A program made the translations under genes and the position numbers. This document shows, piece after piece, positions 32,126-39,805 of a DNA stretch of 53,104 nt. The number at the start of each line of letters is the position of its first letter. The stretch's first letter is position 1. Origin of the DNA: Ferrovibrio sp. (GTDB lineage Bacteria > Pseudomonadota > Alphaproteobacteria > Ferrovibrionales > Ferrovibrionaceae); contig NZ_PEKV01000009.1 in assembly GCF_002796975.1 (NCBI RefSeq), forward strand, positions 163,491 to 216,594. The letters are read 5' to 3'. The notes below the pieces were generated by a model that was not told where the DNA came from, ran no database searches, and worked only from the letters and a program-made list of their open reading frames with translations.

Positions 32126-33625
32126 ATGAGCCAGGCTGCCGCGACCACCGCTCCGAAGGATGATGTCGTCCGCTGCGATGCCTGTCCGGTACTGTGCCGC
32201 ATCCGGCCCGGCAAGGCCGGCGCCTGCGACCGCTATGCCAATGTCAACGGCATGCTGACCCGTGTCGATCCTCTGGTGATCACCGAGCGCGCCGCTACCG
32301 AGGGCAGCGTCGTACCGTTTCTGTCCGGTTCCGAAGGCTGGAATGGCAGCGTCGCCGCGCCGGCGCCGTTGCCAGCCGCGAGTTTTGTCACCGGTATCGG
32401 CGCCGGCACAACCTATCCTGATTACAAGCCGGCACCTTTTATCGTTTCGTCGCAGCATGACGGCGTCGATATGGTCACGGTCGTGACCGAGGGTATCTTC
32501 AGCTATTGCGGCGTGAAGGTGAAAATCGACACCGACCGCTATCTCGGCCCGGAACAGGCTGCCGTGCGCGTCAATGGCGAGGCGGTCGGCCATGTGACGA
32601 CGGCCGAATACGGTTCGCAGATGCTGTCGCTCGGCGGTGTGCATCATCTGACCGGCGGCAGCAAGAAGGAAGGCACCGTCACCTGCGATACCCTGCTGGC
32701 GCTGTGCAACAAGCAGGCCGTGACCCTGCAGATTGATGGTGGCTCGGAACTGGTCGTGCAGGCCGGCCGTCCGCCGGTGGTGAACGGCACGCCGGAAGCG
32801 CGTATGCGCGTCGGCTGCGGCTCGGCCACCATCGGGATTTTCGCCAAGCAGTGGCTCGGTCATGCCGACGAGGTGATCGTGGTCGACGACCACATTACCG
32901 GCGTATTGACCGAGCACCAGGCCGGCCGCTTCCTCGACATGCCGCTCTCGGGCATCCGCGTGCGTGGTCGCAAGTCGACACCCGGCCGATATTTCCAGGT
33001 CGCTGATCCCGGCCTCGGCTGGGGCGGCACCAATATTTCCGATCCGCTCGAAATCGTGGAGAACATCGACGCCAAGACTGCCTGGCCCGGCATGAAGCTG
33101 CTGATGGTGTCCACTACCGGCGAACACAGCGCCTGGTATGTGCTGGACGACCAACTGAAGCCGCAGCCTGCCGAGATGCCCGCGCCGATCAGGCTGGTGG
33201 TCGACCGCATCGCCGAGAATTGCGAGCCCTCGCTCTGCACCGTGCTGTTCATGGCTGGCGCAGGCGGCAGTCTGCGCGCTGGCGTCACCGAGAATCCGGT
33301 GCGACTCACGCTGTCAGTGAAGGATCGCCTTACCCGTGTCACCTCCGGTGGCGCGCCGGTCTATGTTTGGCCTGGTGGCGGCATCACCTACATGGTGGAT
33401 GTGGCGCGCATGCCTGACAATTCGTTTGGCTATGTGCCGACTCCGGCGCTGGTCGCGCCTATCGAGTTCACACTGCGGCGCGACGACTATGCCGTGCTCG
33501 GCGGCCATATGGATTATGTCGTGCAGCTGCAGGATGTGCTGCAGGCCGGTCGCCTCAGCAAGCTGGCCCAGCGTGCCGACAATCCCTGGCCGATTACACG
33601 GCCGACCGCTGAGGAGCAGCCATGA
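32126..33625 (+). CDS. 6-hydroxynicotinate reductase-like Fe-S protein
   Basis: The 499-residue protein has an N-terminal Fe-S motif C17-x2-C20-x3-C24-x9-C34 (CDACPVLCRIRPGKAGACDRY) and further cysteines (YCGVKV, TCDTLLALC, GCGSATIG). It corresponds to what annotation pipelines call 6-hydroxynicotinate reductase. The Eubacterium barkeri enzyme of that name reduces 6-hydroxynicotinate to tetrahydro-6-oxonicotinate and carries Fe-S clusters plus covalently bound flavin (established). Here substrate and flavin are inferred. It has no signal peptide. The stop overlaps the next start by 4 bases (ATGA). I see no clear ApbE flavinylation consensus; a GGAP segment near 410 is the closest. Confidence 0.75.
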   Translation: MSQAAATTAPKDDVVRCDACPVLCRIRPGKAGACDRYANVNGMLTRVDPLVITERAATEGSVVPFLSGSEGWNGSVAAPAPLPAASFVTGIGAGTTYPDYKPAPFIVSSQHDGVDMVTVVTEGIFSYCGVKVKIDTDRYLGPEQAAVRVNGEAVGHVTTAEYGSQMLSLGGVHHLTGGSKKEGTVTCDTLLALCNKQAVTLQIDGGSELVVQAGRPPVVNGTPEARMRVGCGSATIGIFAKQWLGHADEVIVVDDHITGVLTEHQAGRFLDMPLSGIRVRGRKSTPGRYFQVADPGLGWGGTNISDPLEIVENIDAKTAWPGMKLLMVSTTGEHSAWYVLDDQLKPQPAEMPAPIRLVVDRIAENCEPSLCTVLFMAGAGGSLRAGVTENPVRLTLSVKDRLTRVTSGGAPVYVWPGGGITYMVDVARMPDNSFGYVPTPALVAPIEFTLRRDDYAVLGGHMDYVVQLQDVLQAGRLSKLAQRADNPWPITRPTAEEQP

Positions 33626-34497
33626 CGGCTCCCAGTGCACACTGGCTGCTCGGCCGCGACGGCGCCTCACGCCGCCTGCATTTGCAGCACGGGCCTATCG
33701 ACCTGGTGATCGAGGCCTTTGGCGCCGACGCCGCGCGCGCCTACGAGCAGGCTGTGGCGCGGTTCCAGGACATCCTCTCCATCCTGGTCAGCGAACTGGC
33801 CGAACTGCGCCAGCCGCTGGGTGCTGCGCATCCTCTGTTCCGTGGTCCGGTGGCGCGGCGCATGGCCGCGGCTTGCTGGCCCTATCGCGATGTATTCATC
33901 ACGCCGATGGCAGCGGTGGCCGGGGCGGTGGCCGATGAAGTGTTGACGGCCATGCTGGATGGAACGCAGGTGTCGAAGGTTTATGTGAACAACGGTGGCG
34001 ACATCGCTTTCCATGTTGCGCCGGGTGAAAGCTTACGTGCGGCTGTTGTCTGTAACCCGGAGCTGCCGCATCTGGATGCCATCGCCACACTGGAAGCCAT
34101 GCAGCCGTCACGCGGCATTGCGACCTCGGGCTGGCGCGGACGTTCCTTCTCGCTCGGCATCGCCGATGCGGTCACAGTGCTGGCAACAAATGCCGCACAG
34201 GCTGATGCCGCCGCCACGATCATCGCCAATGCGGTGAATGTCGATCATGAAACGATTCGCCGTCAGCCGGCACACGCATTGCGTGACGATAGCGATCTTG
34301 GCGCGCTGCCGGTCACGGTTTCCGTAGGTACACTGCCGATTTTTGCCATCAACGAAGCCTTGTCGGCCGGCGTAATGCGCGCGCAAGATTTGCGTCGCAG
34401 CGGCCTGATTCAGGCCGCGTTTTTGTCGCTGCAGGGCGAGAACAGGATCGTTGGCGGCGAGATGCTGCTCGGCCATGACATGAAAGCGCTGGGGTAG
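33622..34497 (+). CDS. UPF0280 family protein (ApbE-like fold)
   Basis: The 291-residue cytoplasmic protein matches UPF0280: FITPMAAVAGAVADEVL, VYVNNGGDIAFHV, then ATSGWRGRSFSLGIADAVTVLATNAAQADAAATIIANAV. The fold is related to ApbE flavin transferases (established for a structural member, DVU1097-like). The enzyme role of UPF0280 is not established. It overlaps the reductase-like gene by 4 bases, which suggests it matures or partners that protein, perhaps by attaching flavin. The next gene starts 5 bases later. Confidence 0.82.
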   Translation: MTAPSAHWLLGRDGASRRLHLQHGPIDLVIEAFGADAARAYEQAVARFQDILSILVSELAELRQPLGAAHPLFRGPVARRMAAACWPYRDVFITPMAAVAGAVADEVLTAMLDGTQVSKVYVNNGGDIAFHVAPGESLRAAVVCNPELPHLDAIATLEAMQPSRGIATSGWRGRSFSLGIADAVTVLATNAAQADAAATIIANAVNVDHETIRRQPAHALRDDSDLGALPVTVSVGTLPIFAINEALSAGVMRAQDLRRSGLIQAAFLSLQGENRIVGGEMLLGHDMKALG

Positions 34498-34502
34498 GGA
34501 CC

Positions 34503-35087
34503 ATGAGTCTGGTGGAAGTCCGCAAGATCGTCTGCATCACCGAGGACACATTCCACGATGGCGGTCCGGTGGCGAGCAAGCGTCCGATGAAGGGCGCGAT
34601 CGGCGCTTTCGTGAAGAACCCCTATGCCGGCAAATATGTGCAGGACATCACGCCGATGATGGATGCGCTGAAGCCGCTCGGCCTTGATCTTACCAGGCGC
34701 CTGGTTGCGGCGCTCGGCAACGATCCCAAGGCGATCGAAGCCTATGGCAAGGGCGCCCTGATCGGTGCTGCCGGCGAACTGGAACACGGCGCGCTGTGGC
34801 ATGTGCCCGGTGGTTATTCAATGCGCGAGATCCTGGGTAATGCCAAGGCCATCGTGCCGTCCGCCACCAAGGTCGGCGGTGCCGGCGCAAGGATCGATAT
34901 CCCGCTCCATCATGTGAATGCCGCCTATGTGCGCAGCCATTTCGATGCCATTGAATTTGGCGCGGCAGATGGCCCGCGCGACAACGAGATCGCCTTCATC
35001 CTGGCGATGAGCACCGGCGGACGTGTGCACGCCCGTGTTGGCGGCTTGCAGGTCCACGAGATCAAGGGCGAGGATGGGCAGCGATAA
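34503..35087 (+). CDS. PF06684/DUF1185 'amino acid synthesis' family protein
   Basis: The 194-residue protein belongs to the family called AA_synth (PF06684): VRKIVCITEDTFHDGGP, KGAIGAFVKNPYAGKY, LTRRLVAALGNDPKAIEAYGKGALIGAAGELEHGALWH, KVGGAGARIDIPLHHVNAAYVRSHFD and DNEIAFILAMSTGGRVHARVGGL. The name is historical; biochemical function is not known to me. The conserved Asp, His and Glu residues suggest an enzyme (possibly hydrolytic). It is co-located with UPF0280 and the reductase-like gene, so it most likely acts on a pathway intermediate. Confidence 0.82.
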   Translation: MSLVEVRKIVCITEDTFHDGGPVASKRPMKGAIGAFVKNPYAGKYVQDITPMMDALKPLGLDLTRRLVAALGNDPKAIEAYGKGALIGAAGELEHGALWHVPGGYSMREILGNAKAIVPSATKVGGAGARIDIPLHHVNAAYVRSHFDAIEFGAADGPRDNEIAFILAMSTGGRVHARVGGLQVHEIKGEDGQR

Positions 35088-35157
35088 GGCGTAAAATAAA
35101 CCGTCAGTTTGCGTTCGCGTTCACAAAAATCATGGAATCAACAGGAGGCAGACTAAA

Positions 35158-36363
35158 ATGGATCGCAGAAGCTGGTTGAAACTGAGTGCCGCTTTCGGTG
35201 CGGCGATGTTCGCGATGTCGGGCGCCCAGGCGCAGGACACGATCAAGATCGGCGAAATGAATTCCTACAAGAATTTCGCCGCCTTCCTCGAACCCTACAA
35301 GAAGGGTTGGGAGTTGGCTGTCGAGCAGGTCAATGCTTCGGGCGGCCTGCTGGGCAAGAAGCTGGAAATCGTCAGCCGCGACGACAACGGCAACCCGGGC
35401 GACGCCGTGCGCATGGCCGAGGAACTGGTGACTCGTGAGAAGGTGTCTTTCCTGATCGGCACCTTCCCCTCGCATGTCGGTCTCGCGGTCGCCAGCTTCG
35501 CCAAGGAGAAGAAGGTTCTTTTCATTGCCGCCGAGCCGTTGACCGACAAGATCGTCTGGGACCAGGGCAACAAGTATACTTACCGCCTGCGCGCCTCGAC
35601 CTACATGCAGACGGCGATGCTGGTGCCGGAAGCTGCCAAGCTGAAGAAGAAGCGTTGGGCCATCGTCTACCCGAACTATGAATATGGTCAGTCGGCCACT
35701 GCTGCCTTCAAGCAGTTGATGAAGCAGGCGCAACCGGATGTCGAATTCGTCATCGAGCAGGCACCACCGCTCGGCAAGATCGAGGCCGGTGCGGTGGCCG
35801 ATGCGATCGCCGCCGCCAAGCCGGATGCGATTTTCTCCTCGCTGTTCGGTCCTGATCTTGCCAAATTCGTGCGTGAGGGCCAGACCCGCGACCTGTTCAA
35901 GGGTGTGCAGGTGTTCAACCTGCTCGCCGGCGAACCGGAATATCTCGATCCACTGAAGGACGAGGCGCCGACCGGCTGGTGGGTGACGGGCTACCCCTGG
36001 TATGCCATCAACACACCGGAGCATAAGGCTTTCGCTGATGCTTATCAGAAGCGGTTCAAGGATTATCCGCGTCTGGGTTCCATCGTCGGTTATGCCACGG
36101 TGCAGTCCGCTGCCGCCGTGATCAAGAAAGCCGGCACGCTGGACACCGAGAAACTGGTGGCGGCGATGAAGGGCCTGACGCACAGCACGCCGCTGGGCAA
36201 CATCACCTATCGTCCGCAGGACAACCAGTCCACGATGGGCGCCTATGTCGGCAAGATCGGCTTGAAGGATGGCAAGGGCGTCATGACCGACTGGTATTAT
36301 GCCGATGGTGCGAAGTTCCTGCCGTCGGATGCCGATGTCGCCAAGATGCGCCCTGCTGATTAA
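35158..36363 (+). CDS. Liv-type periplasmic binding protein of the heterocycle operon
   Basis: The 401-residue receptor has a signal peptide (MDRRSWLKLSAAFGAAMFAMSGAQA) and a type I periplasmic fold starting DTIKIGEMNSYKNFAAFLEPYKKGWELAVEQVNASGGLLGKK. AGGAGG lies 9 bases before the ATG. It is distantly related to the LivK pair at 12933-15534, so a different ligand is likely, probably the substrate of the molybdenum hydroxylase or a derivative. A GC-rich hairpin (36375-36404) with a T-rich tail follows the gene. Confidence 0.9.
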   Translation: MDRRSWLKLSAAFGAAMFAMSGAQAQDTIKIGEMNSYKNFAAFLEPYKKGWELAVEQVNASGGLLGKKLEIVSRDDNGNPGDAVRMAEELVTREKVSFLIGTFPSHVGLAVASFAKEKKVLFIAAEPLTDKIVWDQGNKYTYRLRASTYMQTAMLVPEAAKLKKKRWAIVYPNYEYGQSATAAFKQLMKQAQPDVEFVIEQAPPLGKIEAGAVADAIAAAKPDAIFSSLFGPDLAKFVREGQTRDLFKGVQVFNLLAGEPEYLDPLKDEAPTGWWVTGYPWYAINTPEHKAFADAYQKRFKDYPRLGSIVGYATVQSAAAVIKKAGTLDTEKLVAAMKGLTHSTPLGNITYRPQDNQSTMGAYVGKIGLKDGKGVMTDWYYADGAKFLPSDADVAKMRPAD

Positions 36364-36374
36364 GCCCTACCCCA

Positions 36375-36410
36375 CCCCCGTCCTGTTCTCAGACAGGGCG
36401 GGGGATTTTC
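36375..36410 (+). terminator. Rho-independent-like hairpin between binding protein and permease genes
   Basis: CCCCCGTCCTGT (36375-36386) and ACAGGGCGGGGG (36393-36404) form a 12-bp stem with one G-U pair and loop TCTCAG, followed by ATTTTCTTCTCTC. This is a good terminator shape. Because the fused permease starts 28 bases later on the same strand, it is probably a partial terminator that keeps the binding protein in excess. Confidence 0.65.
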
Positions 36411-36437
36411 TTCTCTCCAGCCTGACCGGAACCGGCC

Positions 36438-38333
36438 TTGCTCGCGAATATTGTCATCCAGTTCATGAACGGCCTTGCCGGCGCATCGTCGCTGTTTCTG
36501 GTCGCCGCCGGCCTCTCGATTATTTTCGGTGTCAGCCGCATCGTGAATTTCGCCCATGGCTCGCTCTACATGCTGGGTGTCTATCTGGCTTATATGCTGG
36601 TCGAATTCTTCGGCCGCAGCAGCATCTTCGGCTTCTGGGGCGGCGTGCTGATGGCGGCGCTCTGTGTCGGCCTGATCGGCGTGGTGATCGAGATTGTCGT
36701 GCTGCGCCGCATCTATCGCGCCCCTGAATTGTTCCAGCTGCTTGCCACTTTTGCGCTCGTTCTCGTGATCAAGGATGCCGCACTCTATATCTGGGGCGCG
36801 GAAGATCTGGTCGGCCCACGCGCCGCCGGCCTGCGCGGTGCCGTCGAAATCCTCGGCAAGCGTTTCCCGCAATACGACCTCGCGCTGATCGCCATCGGTC
36901 CGGTCGTGCTCGGCCTGCTCTGGCTTTTGATGAACCGCACGCGCTGGGGCACGCTGGTACGCGCCGCCACGCAGGACCGCGAAATGGTCGGCGCGCTCGG
37001 CGTCAATCAGAGCGGTCTCTTCACGGGCGTGTTCTTCCTCGGCGCATTTCTCGCCGGCCTGGGCGGTGCCGTGCAACTGCCACGCGAGCCGGCCCAGCTG
37101 GCACTCGATATCACTGTAATTTCGGACGCCTTCGTGGTCGTCGTGGTCGGCGGCATGGGCTCGATCGGCGGTGCCTTCCTGGCGGCTTTGCTGATCGCGC
37201 AGGCCAAGGCCTTCTGTATCGGTATTGGCGACGTGAGCATCTTCGGCACAGTATTCTCCTTCAGCAAATTCACCCTGGTGGTCGAGTTCGTCATTATGGC
37301 CGTCGTGCTGGTGGTGCGCCCGTGGGGCCTGCTAGGCAAGCAGCAGGGCACACAGCGCGGCACCTTCATGGTCGAGCCGCCGCTTTATCCGCTCAACCGG
37401 AATTTCTGGCTCGCTGTTCTGGCTGTGGTCGTGCTGCTCGGCCTGGTGCCGTTTGGCGGTGACGGCTATCTGCTGGTACTGCTGATCGACATCGCCGTCT
37501 TCGCGCTGTTCGCCGTCACGCTGCATTTCCTGATGGGCCCGTCCGGCATGGTCAGCTTCGGCCATGCCGCCTATTTCGGGCTGGGCTGCTATGGCGCGGC
37601 GCTGGCGCTGCTCAAGCTCAAGCTGCCGATGGAACTGGCGCTGTTCGCGGCGCCCTTGGCTGGCGGTCTGGGCGCGTTGGTATTCGGCTGGTTCTGCGTG
37701 CGGCTCTCCGGCGTCTATCTCGCCATGCTGACTCTGGCCTTTGCGCAGATCGCCTGGTCGGTGATCTACCAGTGGGATGCCTTCACCGGTGGCTCGAATG
37801 GCCTTGTCGGCCTGTGGCCCAGCGAATGGCTGAAGGACCGCACGGTCTTCTATGCCTTTGCGCTGCTGCTCTGCATCGGCGGCATCCTGTTCCTCTGGCG
37901 CGTGGTGCATGCACCCTTCGGCTATGCGCTGCGGGCCGGGCGCGATTCCGCGCTGCGCGCCGATGCCATCGGAATCAATGTGCGCCGTTTCCAGTGGTTC
38001 GGCTTCACGCTGGCGGGCACCTTCGCCGGTCTGGCCGGCGGGCTCTTCGCTTTCTCCAAGGGCAGCATCTCGCCCGAGACGCTCGCCGTGCCGCGGTCGG
38101 TCGATGGTCTTGTCATGGTGCTGCTCGGCGGCGTGCAGACGTTGACCGGTCCGGTCGCGGGCGCGGCGGTCTTCACCTGGTTGCAGGATTCGATTGCACG
38201 CAATACCGAATACTGGCGCGCCATCCTCGGCCTGACCATTCTGGTGATCGTGTTGGCCTTCCCGCAGGGCATTGCGGGCTTCACTAAGCAGGTGGCCACG
38301 CGCATCGGCGTGATGCGCAGGGAGGCCGCGTGA
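36438..38333 (+). CDS. Fused LivH-LivM ABC permease
   Basis: The 631-residue membrane protein joins two permease units. Residues 1 to about 300 are LivH-like (LSIIFGVSRIVNFAHGSLYMLGVY, RTRWGTLVRAATQDREMVGALGVN, VVVVGGMGSIGGAF). A linker around 305-325 leads to a LivM-like half (LHFLMGPSGMVSFGHAAYFGLGCY, LSGVYLAMLTLAFAQ, VMVLLGGVQTLTGPVAG). One chain thus makes the whole channel, unlike the split livH/livM in the other cluster. The start is TTG at 36438; the first methionine is internal. It overlaps livG by 1 base. Confidence 0.88.
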   Translation: MLANIVIQFMNGLAGASSLFLVAAGLSIIFGVSRIVNFAHGSLYMLGVYLAYMLVEFFGRSSIFGFWGGVLMAALCVGLIGVVIEIVVLRRIYRAPELFQLLATFALVLVIKDAALYIWGAEDLVGPRAAGLRGAVEILGKRFPQYDLALIAIGPVVLGLLWLLMNRTRWGTLVRAATQDREMVGALGVNQSGLFTGVFFLGAFLAGLGGAVQLPREPAQLALDITVISDAFVVVVVGGMGSIGGAFLAALLIAQAKAFCIGIGDVSIFGTVFSFSKFTLVVEFVIMAVVLVVRPWGLLGKQQGTQRGTFMVEPPLYPLNRNFWLAVLAVVVLLGLVPFGGDGYLLVLLIDIAVFALFAVTLHFLMGPSGMVSFGHAAYFGLGCYGAALALLKLKLPMELALFAAPLAGGLGALVFGWFCVRLSGVYLAMLTLAFAQIAWSVIYQWDAFTGGSNGLVGLWPSEWLKDRTVFYAFALLLCIGGILFLWRVVHAPFGYALRAGRDSALRADAIGINVRRFQWFGFTLAGTFAGLAGGLFAFSKGSISPETLAVPRSVDGLVMVLLGGVQTLTGPVAGAAVFTWLQDSIARNTEYWRAILGLTILVIVLAFPQGIAGFTKQVATRIGVMRREAA

Positions 38334-39094
38334 TGACCGTCCTCTCTGTCAGCAACCTCTCCAAAGCCTTCGGCGGCGTGAAGGCCGTGCAGGATGTGGC
38401 CTTCAGTGTTGCGGCTGGAGAATTGCTTGCTCTGATCGGGCCGAACGGCGCCGGCAAGAGCACCTGCTTCAACATGCTGAACGGCCAGCTCAGGCCCGAT
38501 AGCGGCATTGTCAACCTGCTGGGCCGCAGCCTGGTCGGCATGAAGCCGCGCGACATTTGGCGGCTCGGCGTTGGCCGTACCTTCCAGATCACGGCGACCT
38601 TCAACTCGATGACGGTGCGCGAGAACATCCAGATGGCGCTGCTGTCGCACCACAATGCGCTGCTATCCCTGTGGAAGTCGGCCAACGAGATGTATCTCGA
38701 CGAGGCGATGGTGCTGCTCGACCGTGTCGGCATGGCCGACCAGAGCGAGCGGCCCTGCGGTATCCTGGCCTACGGCGACATCAAGCGGGTGGAGCTGGCG
38801 ATTGCGCTGGCCAATCAGCCCAAACTGCTGCTGATGGATGAGCCGACTGCCGGCATGGCGCCGAATGAGCGCGTCAACCTGATGGCGCTGACGGCGAGGC
38901 TGGCGCGGCAGGACAATATCGCCGTGCTGTTCACCGAACATGACATGGATGTGGTCTTCGCTCAGGCTGACCGTATCATCGTACTCAATCGCGGCAGGTT
39001 GATCGCCGAAGGCAGCCCGATGGAGGTGCGCGCCAATCCGGAGGTGCAGGCAGTCTATCTCGGCAGCGGCGTCACCTATGCGGGAGGCCATTGA
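38333..39094 (+). CDS. Liv-type ABC ATPase (LivG-like) of the heterocycle operon
   Basis: The 253-residue ATPase has Walker A GPNGAGKST, signature LAYGDIKRVELAIAL (LivG-like, Tyr-Gly-Asp form), Walker B LLLMDEPTAGMAP and H-loop EHDMDVVFAQADRI. GVGRTFQITATFNSMTVRENI is the LivG helical segment. The ATG at 38333 overlaps the permease stop (TGATG) and is preceded by GGGAGG. It works with the LivF-like ATPase that starts after its stop. Confidence 0.9.
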   Translation: MTVLSVSNLSKAFGGVKAVQDVAFSVAAGELLALIGPNGAGKSTCFNMLNGQLRPDSGIVNLLGRSLVGMKPRDIWRLGVGRTFQITATFNSMTVRENIQMALLSHHNALLSLWKSANEMYLDEAMVLLDRVGMADQSERPCGILAYGDIKRVELAIALANQPKLLLMDEPTAGMAPNERVNLMALTARLARQDNIAVLFTEHDMDVVFAQADRIIVLNRGRLIAEGSPMEVRANPEVQAVYLGSGVTYAGGH

Positions 39095-39095
39095 C

Positions 39096-39797
39096 ATGCT
39101 GACCGTCGAAGGCCTCAACACCTATTACGGCCGCGCACATATCCTGTCCGACTTGGCGCTCAAGGCCACGGCCGGCGAAGTCGTCGTGCTGCTGGGCCGC
39201 AATGGCGCGGGCAAATCTACCACGATGAAATCGGTGATTGGCCTGGTGCCGGCCGAGACCGGCGGGATCACTTTCGATGGCGCGCGCATCGATCGCCAGT
39301 CGCCGCACCGTATTGCCCGGCTGGGTCTGGGTTATGTGCCCGAAGATCGCCGCATCTTCACGGATCTCAATGTGATGGAGAATCTGGAAGTCGGCCGGCA
39401 GAAGCCGCGCGATGGCGCGCCGACCTGGACGCCGGAACGCCTGTTCGAGTTGTTCCCCAATCTCGGCAATATGAAGGATCGCCCCGGCGGTCGCATGTCG
39501 GGCGGCGAACAGCAGATGCTCACCATCGCCCGCACGCTGATGGGCAATCCCCGCCTGATCCTGCTGGATGAGCCCTCGGAAGGCCTGGCGCCGGTGATCG
39601 TCGAGCAGATGGCGCGCACGATTCTGCAGCTGAAGGCCGAGGGTCTCTGCGTGCTGCTTTCGGAGCAAAACCTGCATTTCGCTCAGATGGTGGCAGATCG
39701 CGCCTACATCATCGAGAAGGGCCGTATCCGCTATTCGGGTACGATGGCCGAACTTGCCACCGACGCGGCGGTGCGTGAACAGTATCTGTCGGTATGA
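39096..39797 (+). CDS. Liv-type ABC ATPase (LivF-like) of the heterocycle operon
   Basis: The 233-residue ATPase has Walker A GRNGAGKST, VPEDRRIFTDLNVMENL (LivF hallmark), signature MSGGEQQMLTIARTL and Walker B LILLDEPSEGLAP. The start at 39096 is 1 base past the LivG-like stop, with GGGAGG upstream. An in-frame alternative 18 bases earlier would lie inside the previous gene. It is followed 8 bases later by hyuA, so transport and ring-opening genes are one transcription unit. Confidence 0.9.
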   Translation: MLTVEGLNTYYGRAHILSDLALKATAGEVVVLLGRNGAGKSTTMKSVIGLVPAETGGITFDGARIDRQSPHRIARLGLGYVPEDRRIFTDLNVMENLEVGRQKPRDGAPTWTPERLFELFPNLGNMKDRPGGRMSGGEQQMLTIARTLMGNPRLILLDEPSEGLAPVIVEQMARTILQLKAEGLCVLLSEQNLHFAQMVADRAYIIEKGRIRYSGTMAELATDAAVREQYLSV

Positions 39798-39805
39798 GGT
39801 AGATT

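Noticed and set aside
35092..35099. TAAAATA-like half site upstream of the third binding-protein gene
   Set aside because: Only one arm of the AT-rich dyad is present, so it was not counted as a fourth copy.
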